A stretch of DNA of 64,000 bases from Chelatococcus albus. GTDB taxonomy: Bacteria; Pseudomonadota; Alphaproteobacteria; Rhizobiales; Beijerinckiaceae. A program made the translations under genes and the position numbers. The DNA lies in the NCBI RefSeq assembly GCF_030067675.1, contig NZ_JASJEV010000015.1:1-64000 (forward strand). Direction: 5' to 3'. Below, in pieces: positions 19,035 to 28,404 of this stretch (its first letter is position 1; the number at the start of each line of letters is the position of its first letter). The notes below the pieces were generated by a model, which saw nothing but the letters and a program-made list of their open reading frames with translations, was not told where the DNA came from and did no database searches.

Positions 19035-19961
19035 ATGCGCGCGCCCGTCGTCGACATCGTCTCGCGCATCGAGCAGGTGATGCCCTCGCTCAGCCCGGCC
19101 GAGCGACGCGTCGGCGAGGCGGTGCGCGCCGACTATGAGGCGGCGACGCGGCTCTCCATCGCCGAGCTCGCGGCGCGGGCCGGCGTCAGCCAGCCGAGCG
19201 TGACGCGCTTCAGCCGCTCGCTCGGCTGCGCCTCCTTCGCCGACTTCAAGCTGATGCTCGCAAGGACCCTCGCGGTCGCCCTGCCCTATCTCGCCGGGCG
19301 GGCGTCGGGTGATCGCCCGGCGGCGGACGACGTCGGCCAGCTGGCGCAGGGCATCATGCAGGTGGCGAGCCAGGCCGTGCTCGATGCGCTGGCGCAGATC
19401 AACAGCGAGGCGCTGCGCAAGGCGATCGCGGCGATTGCCGCCGCCCGCCGGCTCGACATCTACGGCCAGGGCGGCGGCTCGAGCGCCGTGGCCGAAGATG
19501 CGCGCCTGCGCTTCTTCCGCATGGGCCTGCCGACGGCAGCCTATGCGGACGGGCACCAGCAGCGCATGTCGGCGGCGACCCTCTCGGCGGGCGACGCGGT
19601 GCTCGCCATCTCGAACAGCGGGCGCTCGAAGCCTGTCATCGAGGCGGTGGAGATCGCCCGCTCCTACGGCGCCTCCACCGTGGCGCTGACGCGGCCCGGC
19701 ACGCCGCTCGCGCGTGCGGCCGAGATCCCCCTCCTCGTCGCCATTCCCGACGACGGCAACATCTTCCGTCCCACGCCCTCGCGCTATGCTCATCTCGCCA
19801 TCGTCGACACGCTGGCCGCCGGCGTCGCCATGCAGCGCGGCCCCGCCGTGCGCGAGACGCTGAGGCGGGTCCGCTACACCCTGGCGCGCATCGGCATCGC
19901 CATTCCCGTGCCGGGCAACGATCCGACCACCATCGCCGCCGACGACGAGCGGCAAGACTGA
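19035..19961 (+). CDS. RpiR/MurR-family transcriptional regulator
   Basis: 308 residues. N-terminal RpiR helix-turn-helix (about 8-80; LSIAELAARAGVSQPSVTRF, SLGCASFADFK) and a C-terminal SIS sugar-phosphate-binding domain (about 125-265; IYGQGGGSSAVAEDARLR, DAVLAISNSGRSKPVIEA). These proteins sense phosphorylated sugars or amino sugars. It is embedded in the operon, so it is likely autoregulated. The TGTAATTAAATTACA palindrome at 15673-15687 is the best candidate operator. An RpiR sensor in a D-amino-acid operon hints that the natural inducer has a sugar part. Confidence 0.9.
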   Translation: MRAPVVDIVSRIEQVMPSLSPAERRVGEAVRADYEAATRLSIAELAARAGVSQPSVTRFSRSLGCASFADFKLMLARTLAVALPYLAGRASGDRPAADDVGQLAQGIMQVASQAVLDALAQINSEALRKAIAAIAAARRLDIYGQGGGSSAVAEDARLRFFRMGLPTAAYADGHQQRMSAATLSAGDAVLAISNSGRSKPVIEAVEIARSYGASTVALTRPGTPLARAAEIPLLVAIPDDGNIFRPTPSRYAHLAIVDTLAAGVAMQRGPAVRETLRRVRYTLARIGIAIPVPGNDPTTIAADDERQD

Positions 19962-19969
19962 GGCTGCCC

Positions 19970-21424
19970 ATGTCCCCTCCCCGCTACGACCTCGTGCTGC
20001 GCAATGCGCTCGTCATCGACGGCACCGGTGCCGCCCCCTACCGCGGCGAAGTGGCGCTCGCGGGCGATCGCATCGCCCTCGTCGGCGCGGCGGGCCTCGT
20101 CGCGCCGGGCGACGCGGCACGGGAGCTCGACATCGCCGGCAGGGCGGTATCGCCGGGCTTCATCGACGCGCACACGCACGACGATCGCATCGTGCTCGAC
20201 GCCCCGGACATGTTGCCCAAGGTCAGCCAGGGCGTGACCACGGTCGTTGCCGGCAACTGCGGCATCAGCCTCGCGCCCGTCACCTTCGCCGGCGAGCCGC
20301 CACCGCCCATGAACCTCCTCGGCGGGAGGAAGGCCTACGCCTTCCCGCGCTTCGCCAACTATGCGGCGGCGGTGCGAGAGACGACGCCCGGCGTCAACGT
20401 CGCCGCCCTCGTCGGCCACTCGGCCCTGCGGCTCGCGACCATGGACGACGTGTCGCGCAAGGCGAGCGAACGGGAGATCGGCGCCATGCGCGATCTCGCG
20501 GACGAGGCCATGGAGAACGGCGCCATCGGTTTCTCCTCCGGCCTGTTCTACCTCACCAACAAGGCCGCGGACGCCGACGAGGTGGTGGCGGTGGCGGCCC
20601 GCTTCGCCGAGCACGGCGGCGTCTATGCGACGCACATGCGCGACGAGTTCGACAATGTCGTCGACAGCCTCGCCGAGACCTTCCTGACCGCCGAAAGGGC
20701 CCACATTCCGGTCGTCGTCTCGCATCACAAATGCGCGGGACCGCGGAACTGGGGCCGCACGCAGGAAACGCTGCCGCTCATCGCCGCGGCGGCCGGGCGC
20801 CATCCGGTGTCGCTCGACGCCTACCCTTACGAGGCGGGCTCGACCGTGCTGCGCGAGGACCTCGTCACCGACGAGTACCGCATCATGATCGCCTGGTCGG
20901 CGCCGCATCCGGAGGTGACGGGCCTCGACCTCACCGACATCGCCACGGCCTGGGGCCTCGGCCTCCCGGAGACGGCGCGGCGCCTGCAGCCGGCCGGCGC
21001 CATCTACTTCCAGATGGACGAGGCGGACGTGCGCCGCGTGCTCGCCTTCCCGCTGACCATGATCGGCTCGGACGGGCTGCCGCACGACCGGCATCCCCAT
21101 CCGCGGCTGTGGGGCACCTTCCCCCGCGTGCTCGGCCGCTACGCGCGCGAGCTTGGCCTCTTCCCGCTCGAGACGGCGGTGCACAAGATGACCGGCATGC
21201 CGGCGAAGACCTTCCGCCTCGCGGGCCGGGGCCGCATCGCACCCGGCTTCTTCGCCGATCTCGTCGTCTTCGATCCCGAGACGGTGGCCGATCGGGCGAC
21301 CTACGAGAAGCCGACGGAGATGTCGGCCGGCATCGAGCACGTCTTCGTCAACGGCCGGCTGAGCTGGTCGGCCGGCGAGACGACGGTGAAGCGGGCCGGA
21401 CGGCTTATCGGGGGCAGGGCATAG
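19970..21424 (+). CDS. N-acyl-D-amino-acid deacylase (D-aminoacylase)
   Basis: 484 residues, amidohydrolase superfamily, D-aminoacylase subfamily. It hydrolyses N-acyl-D-amino acids to the free D-amino acid and a carboxylate. Visible metal and active-site features are the HTHDD motif (68-72), the family cysteine in AGNCGISLAP (about 96), SHHKC (about 252) and GSDGLPHD (about 365), ending with the beta-sandwich segment PGFFADLVVFDP. Its product would feed the PLP enzyme at 17729. It is the last gene of the first operon, 8 bases after the RpiR gene, and is followed by a repeat-rich intergenic region. Confidence 0.93.
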   Translation: MSPPRYDLVLRNALVIDGTGAAPYRGEVALAGDRIALVGAAGLVAPGDAARELDIAGRAVSPGFIDAHTHDDRIVLDAPDMLPKVSQGVTTVVAGNCGISLAPVTFAGEPPPPMNLLGGRKAYAFPRFANYAAAVRETTPGVNVAALVGHSALRLATMDDVSRKASEREIGAMRDLADEAMENGAIGFSSGLFYLTNKAADADEVVAVAARFAEHGGVYATHMRDEFDNVVDSLAETFLTAERAHIPVVVSHHKCAGPRNWGRTQETLPLIAAAAGRHPVSLDAYPYEAGSTVLREDLVTDEYRIMIAWSAPHPEVTGLDLTDIATAWGLGLPETARRLQPAGAIYFQMDEADVRRVLAFPLTMIGSDGLPHDRHPHPRLWGTFPRVLGRYARELGLFPLETAVHKMTGMPAKTFRLAGRGRIAPGFFADLVVFDPETVADRATYEKPTEMSAGIEHVFVNGRLSWSAGETTVKRAGRLIGGRA

Positions 21425-21790
21425 GATCGATACGCCTGCGATCGGGCCGGATCGGGTGGTTGCCGCTTGAACACCTCCTCCCCGTCACCCCGGAAACGAT
21501 CGCGGTGCCGGTGAGGGCGCAGCGGCCGCCGCGCCGTCCCGATCACCCGCATCGGCTCTGGGTCCCGGGCTCCGGCTTCGCCGGCCCCGGGATGACCGGG
21601 GGTGGTTCCCGCGTGAACTCTGACTGTCACCCCGGAAACGATCGCGGTGCCGGCGAGGGCGCGGCGGGCGCCGCGCCTTCCGGTTCACGCGCATCGGCTC
21701 TGGGTCCCGGGCTCCTCGCTGCGCTCGGCCCCGGGATGACGGCGGGTGGTTCCTGCGCGAACCTCGTCCCGGAGGCAGCCGAAATCGGCC
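21425..21790. other. Intergenic region with two REP-like copies
   Basis: No gene is supported. The stretch is mostly two diverged direct copies of a roughly 135-bp palindromic repeat (see the next entry) before the promoter of the GntR gene. Confidence 0.6.
21483..21763. repeat. Two direct copies of a palindrome-containing REP-like element
   Basis: Copy 1 (about 21483-21616) and copy 2 (about 21625-21763) share CACCCCGGAAACGATCGCGG, the segment GCATCGGCTCTGGGTCCCGG and a closing CCCCGGGATGAC, with differing loops between the inverted arms. This is the style of dispersed extragenic repeats of Hyphomicrobiales genomes. A related but different element lies at 60631-60718. Confidence 0.7.
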
Positions 21791-21791
21791 T

Positions 21792-21832
21792 TTGACAACC
21801 TGACGCCCCCGCGTCCATAATTGGTCCGACCA
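21792..21832 (+). promoter_or_regulatory. Promoter with overlapping FadR/GntR-type operator
   Basis: TTGACA (21792-21797) and CATAAT (21815-21820) are spaced by exactly 17 bases, a near-consensus sigma-70 promoter. Immediately after the -10 box, TGGTCCGACCA (21822-21832) is a perfect palindrome. It fits the TNGTNNNACNA pattern of FadR-subfamily GntR regulators, and lies at the expected transcription start. The next gene encodes such a regulator, so repression of its own operon is likely. Confidence 0.7.
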
Positions 21833-21853
21833 TTGGCCCAATCTCCCGTGCCT

Positions 21854-22594
21854 ATGTCTGCCACTCCCGTCCCTCTCCATCCCATCCGCACGGCGGCGCG
21901 CGACGATGCGGTGCTGGATGCGCTCGCGGCCTTCGCGGCGAGCGAGGGGCTCGGGCCCGGGGACCGGCTGCCGACCGAGCGCGTGCTTGCCGACCGGCTC
22001 AAGGTGAGCCGCACGACCGTGCGCGAGGCGCTGACGCGCTGGGAGGGCCTCGGCCTTGTCGAGCGGCGCCAGGGCAGCGGCACCTATCTCAAGGCTCCCG
22101 TCTCGCGGGACATGCTGCATCTGCCGCTGACCCTGCCGTCTGGCAGCGACCTCGACAGCCTGATGCACACGCTAGAGATCCGCCGCGGCCTCGAAGGCGA
22201 GGCCGCCGCCCTGTGCGCCCTGCGCGCCGGACCGCGGGAGATCGCCCTCATCCGCCACAAGCTCGAGGTGATGGAGAAGGCCTTCCACGAGCGGCAGGGC
22301 ATGTCCTCTGACGAGGACTGGGACTTCCACCAGGCAATCTTCCGCGCCTCGGGCAATCCGCTCTTCGAACAGATCGTCGCGGCCATGTACGAGCTGTTCC
22401 ACCGCTTCTGGGAACATCCGCTCGGCGTGCACGACTTCGGCCACGCGAGCTTTCCCTTTCACCGCACGCTCTACGAGCGCATCGCCGCGCGCGATCCCGA
22501 GGGGGCGCGCGCCGAGGCCCTGAAGATCATCGCGAGCGTCGAGGCGGACCTGCGCCGCGGCGCCGCCAGGCTCGACATCACGGGTTCCCGATGA
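21854..22594 (+). CDS. GntR-family regulator, FadR subfamily
   Basis: 246 residues from the ATG at 21854; the frame is open a little further upstream, but that DNA is the promoter and operator. Winged helix at about 18-85 (RLPTERVLADRLKVSRTTVR, LVERRQGSGTYL), then an all-helical FCD ligand domain at about 105-225 (LEIRRGLEGEAAALCALRAG, DEDWDFHQAIFRASGN). It overlaps the next gene by four bases (ATGA) and heads the operon of PLP enzyme and ABC importer. The operator at 21822-21832 sits directly in front of it. Confidence 0.92.
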   Translation: MSATPVPLHPIRTAARDDAVLDALAAFAASEGLGPGDRLPTERVLADRLKVSRTTVREALTRWEGLGLVERRQGSGTYLKAPVSRDMLHLPLTLPSGSDLDSLMHTLEIRRGLEGEAAALCALRAGPREIALIRHKLEVMEKAFHERQGMSSDEDWDFHQAIFRASGNPLFEQIVAAMYELFHRFWEHPLGVHDFGHASFPFHRTLYERIAARDPEGARAEALKIIASVEADLRRGAARLDITGSR

Positions 22595-23778
22595 ACGACC
22601 ATTCCAGTCTCTTGAGCCCCGACACGCTGGCGCAGGCCGCGACGCTGCTCGCCCATGACGAACCGCTCCCCGGCGGGCCGGTGGTGCCGCCGATCTACCA
22701 GACCTCGCTCTTCACCTTCGCAAGCTTTGCCGAGATGGCCGACACCTTCGCCGGCCGGCGGCGCCAGCCGATCTATTCGCGCGGCGACAACCCGACGGTG
22801 ATGGAATTCGAGAGCCGCATCGCCGCCCTCGAAGGCGCGGAGGCGGCGCGCGCGTTCTCGAGCGGCATGGGGGCGATCAGCGCCACCATCCTCGCCTTCG
22901 TCGGGGCGGGCGAGCGGATGGTGGCGGTGCGCCACGTCTACGGCGACGCCTATCGCCTGTTCGAACGCCTGCTGCCACACCTCGGCATCACGGTCGACTA
23001 TGTCGACGGCTCGGACGCCGCGGCGGTGGCGGCTGCCCTGCCGGGTGCCCGGCTCCTCTATCTCGAGAACCCCTGCTCGATGATCTTCGAGCTGCAGGAG
23101 ATCGCGCTCCTCGCCCGCATGGCGCGCGCGCAGGGGATCGTGACGGCCATCGACAATTCCTGGGCGACGCCCCTCTTCCAGAAGCCGATCACGCATGGCG
23201 TCGACCTCGTGCTGCACTCGGCCTCGAAATATCTCGGCGGACACAGCGACACGGTGGCGGGCATCGTCGCCGGGTCGGCCGAGCACATCGCCCGCATCAA
23301 CGCGCGCACCTTTCCCTATCTCGGCGCCAAGCTCTCGCCCTTCGAGGCCTGGCTGCTGCTGCGGGGCCTGCGCACCCTGCCGCTGCGCCTCGCCCACCAC
23401 ATGAAGAGCGCGCTCGCCATCGCCGAGCGCCTGCGCGGCCACCCCGCCGTCGAGCGGGTGATGCATCCGGCCTATTCGAACCATCCCGGCAAGGCGACGC
23501 TCACAGGCTTTTCCGGCCTCTTCTCCTTCGAGGTGGCGGAGGCGATCGACGTGCCGGCCTTCATCGACGCACTGAGGCTCTTCCGCATCGGCGTGAGCTG
23601 GGGCGGGCACGAGAGCCTCGTCGTGCCCGCGCTCGCCTCCCTGCAGCAGACGCCGGACGTCAACTCCTTCAGCCGCTTCGGCGTCAGCCCACGCACCATC
23701 CGCCTCCACATCGGCGTCGAGGACACGGAGGACCTCTGGGCCGACCTCACGCAGGCGCTCGACCGCGCCCGCCGCTGA
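22591..23778 (+). CDS. Cys/Met-metabolism PLP enzyme (cystathionine lyase-like)
   Basis: 395 residues, fold-type I gamma-family (MetB/MetC/MegL group). The PLP lysine is Lys213 in HSASKYLGGHSD. Other conserved parts are YSRGDNPT (residues that bind the PLP phosphate across the dimer), FSSGMGAISATI, IDNSWATP and the C-terminal FRIGVSWGGHESL. The family performs beta- or gamma-elimination or replacement on sulfur-containing or O-acylated amino acids. Placement between a GntR regulator and an importer suggests a catabolic lyase rather than a biosynthetic enzyme. The exact reaction cannot be read from sequence. Confidence 0.88.
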   Translation: MNDHSSLLSPDTLAQAATLLAHDEPLPGGPVVPPIYQTSLFTFASFAEMADTFAGRRRQPIYSRGDNPTVMEFESRIAALEGAEAARAFSSGMGAISATILAFVGAGERMVAVRHVYGDAYRLFERLLPHLGITVDYVDGSDAAAVAAALPGARLLYLENPCSMIFELQEIALLARMARAQGIVTAIDNSWATPLFQKPITHGVDLVLHSASKYLGGHSDTVAGIVAGSAEHIARINARTFPYLGAKLSPFEAWLLLRGLRTLPLRLAHHMKSALAIAERLRGHPAVERVMHPAYSNHPGKATLTGFSGLFSFEVAEAIDVPAFIDALRLFRIGVSWGGHESLVVPALASLQQTPDVNSFSRFGVSPRTIRLHIGVEDTEDLWADLTQALDRARR

Positions 23779-23828
23779 CCTACGGGAAAACAACGAACGA
23801 CCAAGAGCAACGACAGAGGGGAAGGACA

Positions 23829-25124
23829 ATGCCAGCGACTTTCAGGTTCTCGATCACGGCTCTGGCGGGGGCTGCGGCCGGCCTCGCGCTCTCGGCCTCG
23901 GCGGCCCTGGCCGAGACGAAGATCAAGATGGTGGAGGTGATCACCAGCCCGCCGCGCACGGAGTTCATCAGGAAGCAGATCGCCGCCTTCGAGCAGGCGA
24001 ACCCCGGCATCAAGGTGGAGCTCGTGTCGCTGCCGTGGGGGCAGGCCTTCGAGAAGTTCCTCACCATGGTGCAGGCCGGAGACACGCCGGACGTGGTCGA
24101 GATGCCGGAACGCTGGCTCGGCCTCTACGCCACCAACGCCCAGCTCGAAGACCTCGGGCCCCACATGAAGGACTGGAAGGATGCGGCGACGCTGGGCGCC
24201 CGCGCCAGGGAATTCGGCTCGGCGGTCGACAGCAAGATGTTTATGCTGCCCTACGGCTACTACGTGCGGGCGCTGTTCTGGAACAAGAAGCTCTTCGCCG
24301 AGGCCGGGCTCTCCGCGCCGCCGGCGACGGTCGACGAGTTCATGGAGGCGAACAGGAAGATCTCCGCGCTGAAGGGGAAATATGGCTATTGCCTGCGCGG
24401 CGGCCCCGGCTCCTTCAGCGGCGTGCAGATGTTCATGAACATCGCCAACGGCAAGGGCGGCTACTTCAACGCCGACGGCTCGGCCACCTTCAACGAGCCG
24501 GGCGCCGTGAAGGGCCTCGAGATGCTCGCCGACATCTACAAGAAGGGCTTTGCCCCGAAGGACAGCGTCAACTGGGGCTTCAACGAGATTGTCGCGGGCT
24601 TCTACTCCGGCACCTGCGCCATGCTGGACCAGGACCCGGACGCGCTCCTCGGCATCGCCGAGAAGATGAAGGCGGAGGACTTCGCCGTCGCCCCGATGCC
24701 GACCGGCCCTTCGGGCAAGTCCTACCCGACCCTCGGCTACGCCGGCTGGTCGATGTTCGCCAATTCCAAGGTGAAGAAGGACGCCTGGAAGCTGATCGCG
24801 CATCTCTCGGCGCCGCAGGCGAACATCGAATGGGCCAAGGTCGTCGGCGTGCTGCCGATCCACGACGGCGCCGACAAGGACCCCTTCTTCGCCTCCGATG
24901 GCTTCAAGGGCTGGTTCGAGGAACTGCGCAACCCCGCGAAGTACGAGTTCGTCACCAACCCGAGCCACCTCGAGAACCTTGGCAATTTCTACGACCAGAT
25001 CGCGGTCAAGGGTTTCCAGCAGGTGCTCGTCGGCCAGCGCACGGCGAAAGACGTCGCCGACGAATGGGCGAAGATCCTCTCCGAGCAGCAGAAGGCCTGG
25101 ATGGCGAAGAACAAGAAGGGCTGA
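23829..25124 (+). CDS. Carbohydrate-type ABC transporter substrate-binding protein
   Basis: 431 residues, family-1 extracellular solute-binding protein (MalE/UgpB-like). Sec signal peptide at about 1-29 (hydrophobic core ALAGAAAGLALSASAALA), then the mature domain (IKMVEVITSPPRTEFI, NPGIKVELVSLPWGQAFEKF, GDTPDVVEMPERW, TLGYAGWSMFANS). It captures its ligand in the periplasm and delivers it to the two permeases downstream. The ligand is unknown; these proteins usually bind sugars, sugar conjugates or glycerol phosphates. A strong ribosome site (GGGGAAGGA) precedes the ATG. A GC-rich stem-loop follows the gene (25140-25166). Confidence 0.92.
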   Translation: MPATFRFSITALAGAAAGLALSASAALAETKIKMVEVITSPPRTEFIRKQIAAFEQANPGIKVELVSLPWGQAFEKFLTMVQAGDTPDVVEMPERWLGLYATNAQLEDLGPHMKDWKDAATLGARAREFGSAVDSKMFMLPYGYYVRALFWNKKLFAEAGLSAPPATVDEFMEANRKISALKGKYGYCLRGGPGSFSGVQMFMNIANGKGGYFNADGSATFNEPGAVKGLEMLADIYKKGFAPKDSVNWGFNEIVAGFYSGTCAMLDQDPDALLGIAEKMKAEDFAVAPMPTGPSGKSYPTLGYAGWSMFANSKVKKDAWKLIAHLSAPQANIEWAKVVGVLPIHDGADKDPFFASDGFKGWFEELRNPAKYEFVTNPSHLENLGNFYDQIAVKGFQQVLVGQRTAKDVADEWAKILSEQQKAWMAKNKKG

Positions 25125-25139
25125 GCGCCTCGCACGTCG

Positions 25140-25166
25140 GGCCGCCGCCCGTCGAGGGCGGCGGCC
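25140..25166 (+). terminator. 11-bp intercistronic stem-loop after the binding-protein gene
   Basis: GGCCGCCGCCC (25140-25150) pairs perfectly with GGGCGGCGGCC (25156-25166) around GTCGA. There is no T-tract. It is the usual position for partial termination or mRNA stabilisation, which raises binding-protein levels over permease levels. Confidence 0.55.
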
Positions 25167-25230
25167 GGATCACCGGGAATGTGGCCCCGGCCGGCGCAGG
25201 GCGCCGGCGGATGGCGAGGGTTCCAGCGGC

Positions 25231-26166
25231 ATGACCTCATTGTCCTCCCAGATGGCGGAGGCGGCGTCCCGTTCCGGCTCCGGCGGCCGGCGTCGGGCGC
25301 TCCTCGCGGCGCTCGAGCCATGGGCCTATCTGAGCCCGGCGCTCGTCCTCATCGCCACCGTACTGCTCGTGCCGCTCCTCTTCGGCATCGGCTATTCCTT
25401 CCGCAAGTTCTCGGCCTTCCGCTCCGAGTTCGTCGGCCTCGGCCAGTACGAGGCGATGCTCCACGATCCGATCCTCGGGCAGGCGCTCGTCAACACCCTG
25501 TGGTGGACGGCGGGCAGCCTCTTCTTCCAGTTCTTCCTCGGGCTCGGCCTCGCGCTCCTCCTCGACAGGGATTTCGTCGGGCGGCGCCTGGTGCAGGCCA
25601 TCGTCTTCCTGCCCTGGGCGGTGCCGACCTTCCTCTCCGGCCTCACCTGGGCGTGGCTGTTCAACCCGATCATCGGCCCCCTGCCCCATTGGCTCTCGGC
25701 CCTCGGGCTCAAGGCGGAGCCGACCAACATCCTCGCCGATCCGGCGACCGCCATGTGGGGGCCGATCATCGCCAATGTCTGGTTCGGCATCCCCTTCTTC
25801 GCCATCACCCTGCTCGCGGCGCTGAAGTCGATCCCCTCCGAGCTCTACGAGGCGGCCGCCATCGACGGGGCGAACCCGTGGCAACGCTTCACCCGGGTGA
25901 CGCTGCCCTTCCTCGCGCCGACCATCGCCATCACGGTGATGCTGCGCACCATCTGGATCGCCACCTTCGCCGACCTGATCTACGTCATGACCGAGGGCGG
26001 CCCGGCCGGCTCCACCAACACGGTCGCCACCTACATCTACGTCAGCGCCTTCAAGTCGCTCGACAAGGGCTATGCCTCGGCGGTCGCCGTGCTGCTGCTC
26101 GCCCTCCTCATCCTCTATGCCGTCGTGCTCATCCGCATGCGGCGCCTCTTCGCGAGGGACGCCTGA
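25231..26166 (+). CDS. Carbohydrate ABC transporter permease (MalF type)
   Basis: 311 residues with about six membrane helices and the BPD_transp_1 coupling loop near 207 (EAAAIDGANPWQRFTRVTLP). The N-terminal helix (AYLSPALVLIATVLLVPLLF) is typical of the CUT1 family. It pairs with the next permease to form the membrane channel. The ATG at 25231 was chosen; one at 25252 is also possible. The frame is open much further upstream, but that part overlaps the binding-protein gene and is not conserved. The stop overlaps the next start (TGATG). Confidence 0.92.
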   Translation: MTSLSSQMAEAASRSGSGGRRRALLAALEPWAYLSPALVLIATVLLVPLLFGIGYSFRKFSAFRSEFVGLGQYEAMLHDPILGQALVNTLWWTAGSLFFQFFLGLGLALLLDRDFVGRRLVQAIVFLPWAVPTFLSGLTWAWLFNPIIGPLPHWLSALGLKAEPTNILADPATAMWGPIIANVWFGIPFFAITLLAALKSIPSELYEAAAIDGANPWQRFTRVTLPFLAPTIAITVMLRTIWIATFADLIYVMTEGGPAGSTNTVATYIYVSAFKSLDKGYASAVAVLLLALLILYAVVLIRMRRLFARDA

Positions 26167-27014
26167 TGATCGCCGGACGCTCCCGGGCGAAGCGCAGGCT
26201 CGCCGCCGCCGGCCTCTATGCCGCGGTCGGGCTCTATGTCGCCTTCGCCCTCTTCCCGCTGTTCTGGACCTTCAAGATCTCGGTGACGCCACAGTCGCTC
26301 CTCTACGGCGAGGGCATCACCGTCTGGCCGTCGGCGGCGACACTCGACAACTACGCGCGCGTGCTGCGCGCCACCGACTTCCCGCGCTACTTCCTCAACA
26401 GCGTCGTGGTCTCGGTGACGACGGCGGCGATCGTCACCCTCGTCGCCTCGGCGGCAGGCTATTCCCTGTCGCGCTTCCGCTTCCGCGGCAAGGCGGCGGT
26501 CGCCTTCCTGCTGCTGCTGACGCAGACCTTCCCGCTCGTCATGGTCATCCCGCCGATCTACCGGCTGATGGGCGAGATCGGGCTCACCAACAGCCTGACG
26601 GGGCTCATCGTCATCTACACAGCCTTCAACGTCGCCTTCGCGACCTTCCTCATGCAGTCCTACTTCGACGGCATCCCGAAGGACCTGGAGGAGGCCGCGA
26701 TGATCGACGGCTGCACCCGCGTCGAGGCGCTGCGGCGCGTGATCGTGCCCCTCACGCTGCCCGGCATGGGAGCGACGCTCGGCTTCGTCTTCACCGCGGC
26801 GTGGAGCGAGCTCCTCTTCGCGCTGATGCTGATCAACAGCGAGAACCAGAAGACCTTCGCAGTCGGGCTCCTCACCTTCATCGGCAAGTTCGCGGTCGAC
26901 TGGGGGCAGATGATGGCGGCCTCCGTGCTCGCCCTCGTCCCGGCCTGCCTGTTCTTCGCCTTCCTGCAACGCTACCTCGTCACCGGCCTCACCGCCGGCG
27001 CCGTGAAAGGCTGA
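26166..27014 (+). CDS. Carbohydrate ABC transporter permease (MalG type)
   Basis: 282 residues, about six membrane helices, CUT1-family inner-membrane component. The N-terminal segment (YVAFALFPLFWTFKISVTP) and the coupling loop near 176 (EEAAMIDGCTRVEALRRVIV) are characteristic. The start codon overlaps the previous gene's stop (TGATG), and the ATPase follows 4 bases after the end. The long open frame upstream is only the antiphase of the first permease. Confidence 0.92.
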   Translation: MIAGRSRAKRRLAAAGLYAAVGLYVAFALFPLFWTFKISVTPQSLLYGEGITVWPSAATLDNYARVLRATDFPRYFLNSVVVSVTTAAIVTLVASAAGYSLSRFRFRGKAAVAFLLLLTQTFPLVMVIPPIYRLMGEIGLTNSLTGLIVIYTAFNVAFATFLMQSYFDGIPKDLEEAAMIDGCTRVEALRRVIVPLTLPGMGATLGFVFTAAWSELLFALMLINSENQKTFAVGLLTFIGKFAVDWGQMMAASVLALVPACLFFAFLQRYLVTGLTAGAVKG

Positions 27015-27018
27015 CGCC

Positions 27019-28089
<1,071 letters not shown>

Positions 28090-28404
28090 GCGCGGCCGCC
28101 GGCCGGCGCGGCGCGTGACGCCCCTGTGTTCGGGTGGGGGCCGAGCGCCGGCGGCGGTCTAGATTGCAGCCGCCGCGACGGAGCCGCCTCCCCTCGCCCG
28201 GCGCGGTCTGCAAGGTGGAGAGGACCGTGCTCGGCCTCGCGGATCGACCACCTCGGACCCAAGGTCGGATTCCTGCCACGTCGGGCGTCTATGGAGGCCG
28301 GGCCTCGGCGGCGCACGCTCCCGGCGCCGGGGCAATGACATACCGCTCACCGCACTGTTATGGTTAACGGGTATGGTTAACCTATCCGATCGAGGAGCTT
28401 CCCG
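28090..28404. other. Intergenic region before the DSF-synthase gene
   Basis: No gene is supported in these 315 bases. The first part is very GC-rich with weak imperfect hairpins. The last 50 bases turn AT-richer and carry two direct GGTTAAC repeats (28359-28381) and the ribosome site of the next gene. Confidence 0.6.
28359..28381 (+). promoter_or_regulatory. Direct repeats TATGGTTAAC upstream of the DSF-synthase gene
   Basis: TATGGTTAAC occurs at 28359-28368 and again at 28372-28381, a 13-bp period, each with a palindromic GTTAAC core. They end 23 bp before the ATG at 28405. This looks like a double binding site for a regulator; it could equally overlap the promoter. Confidence 0.45.
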
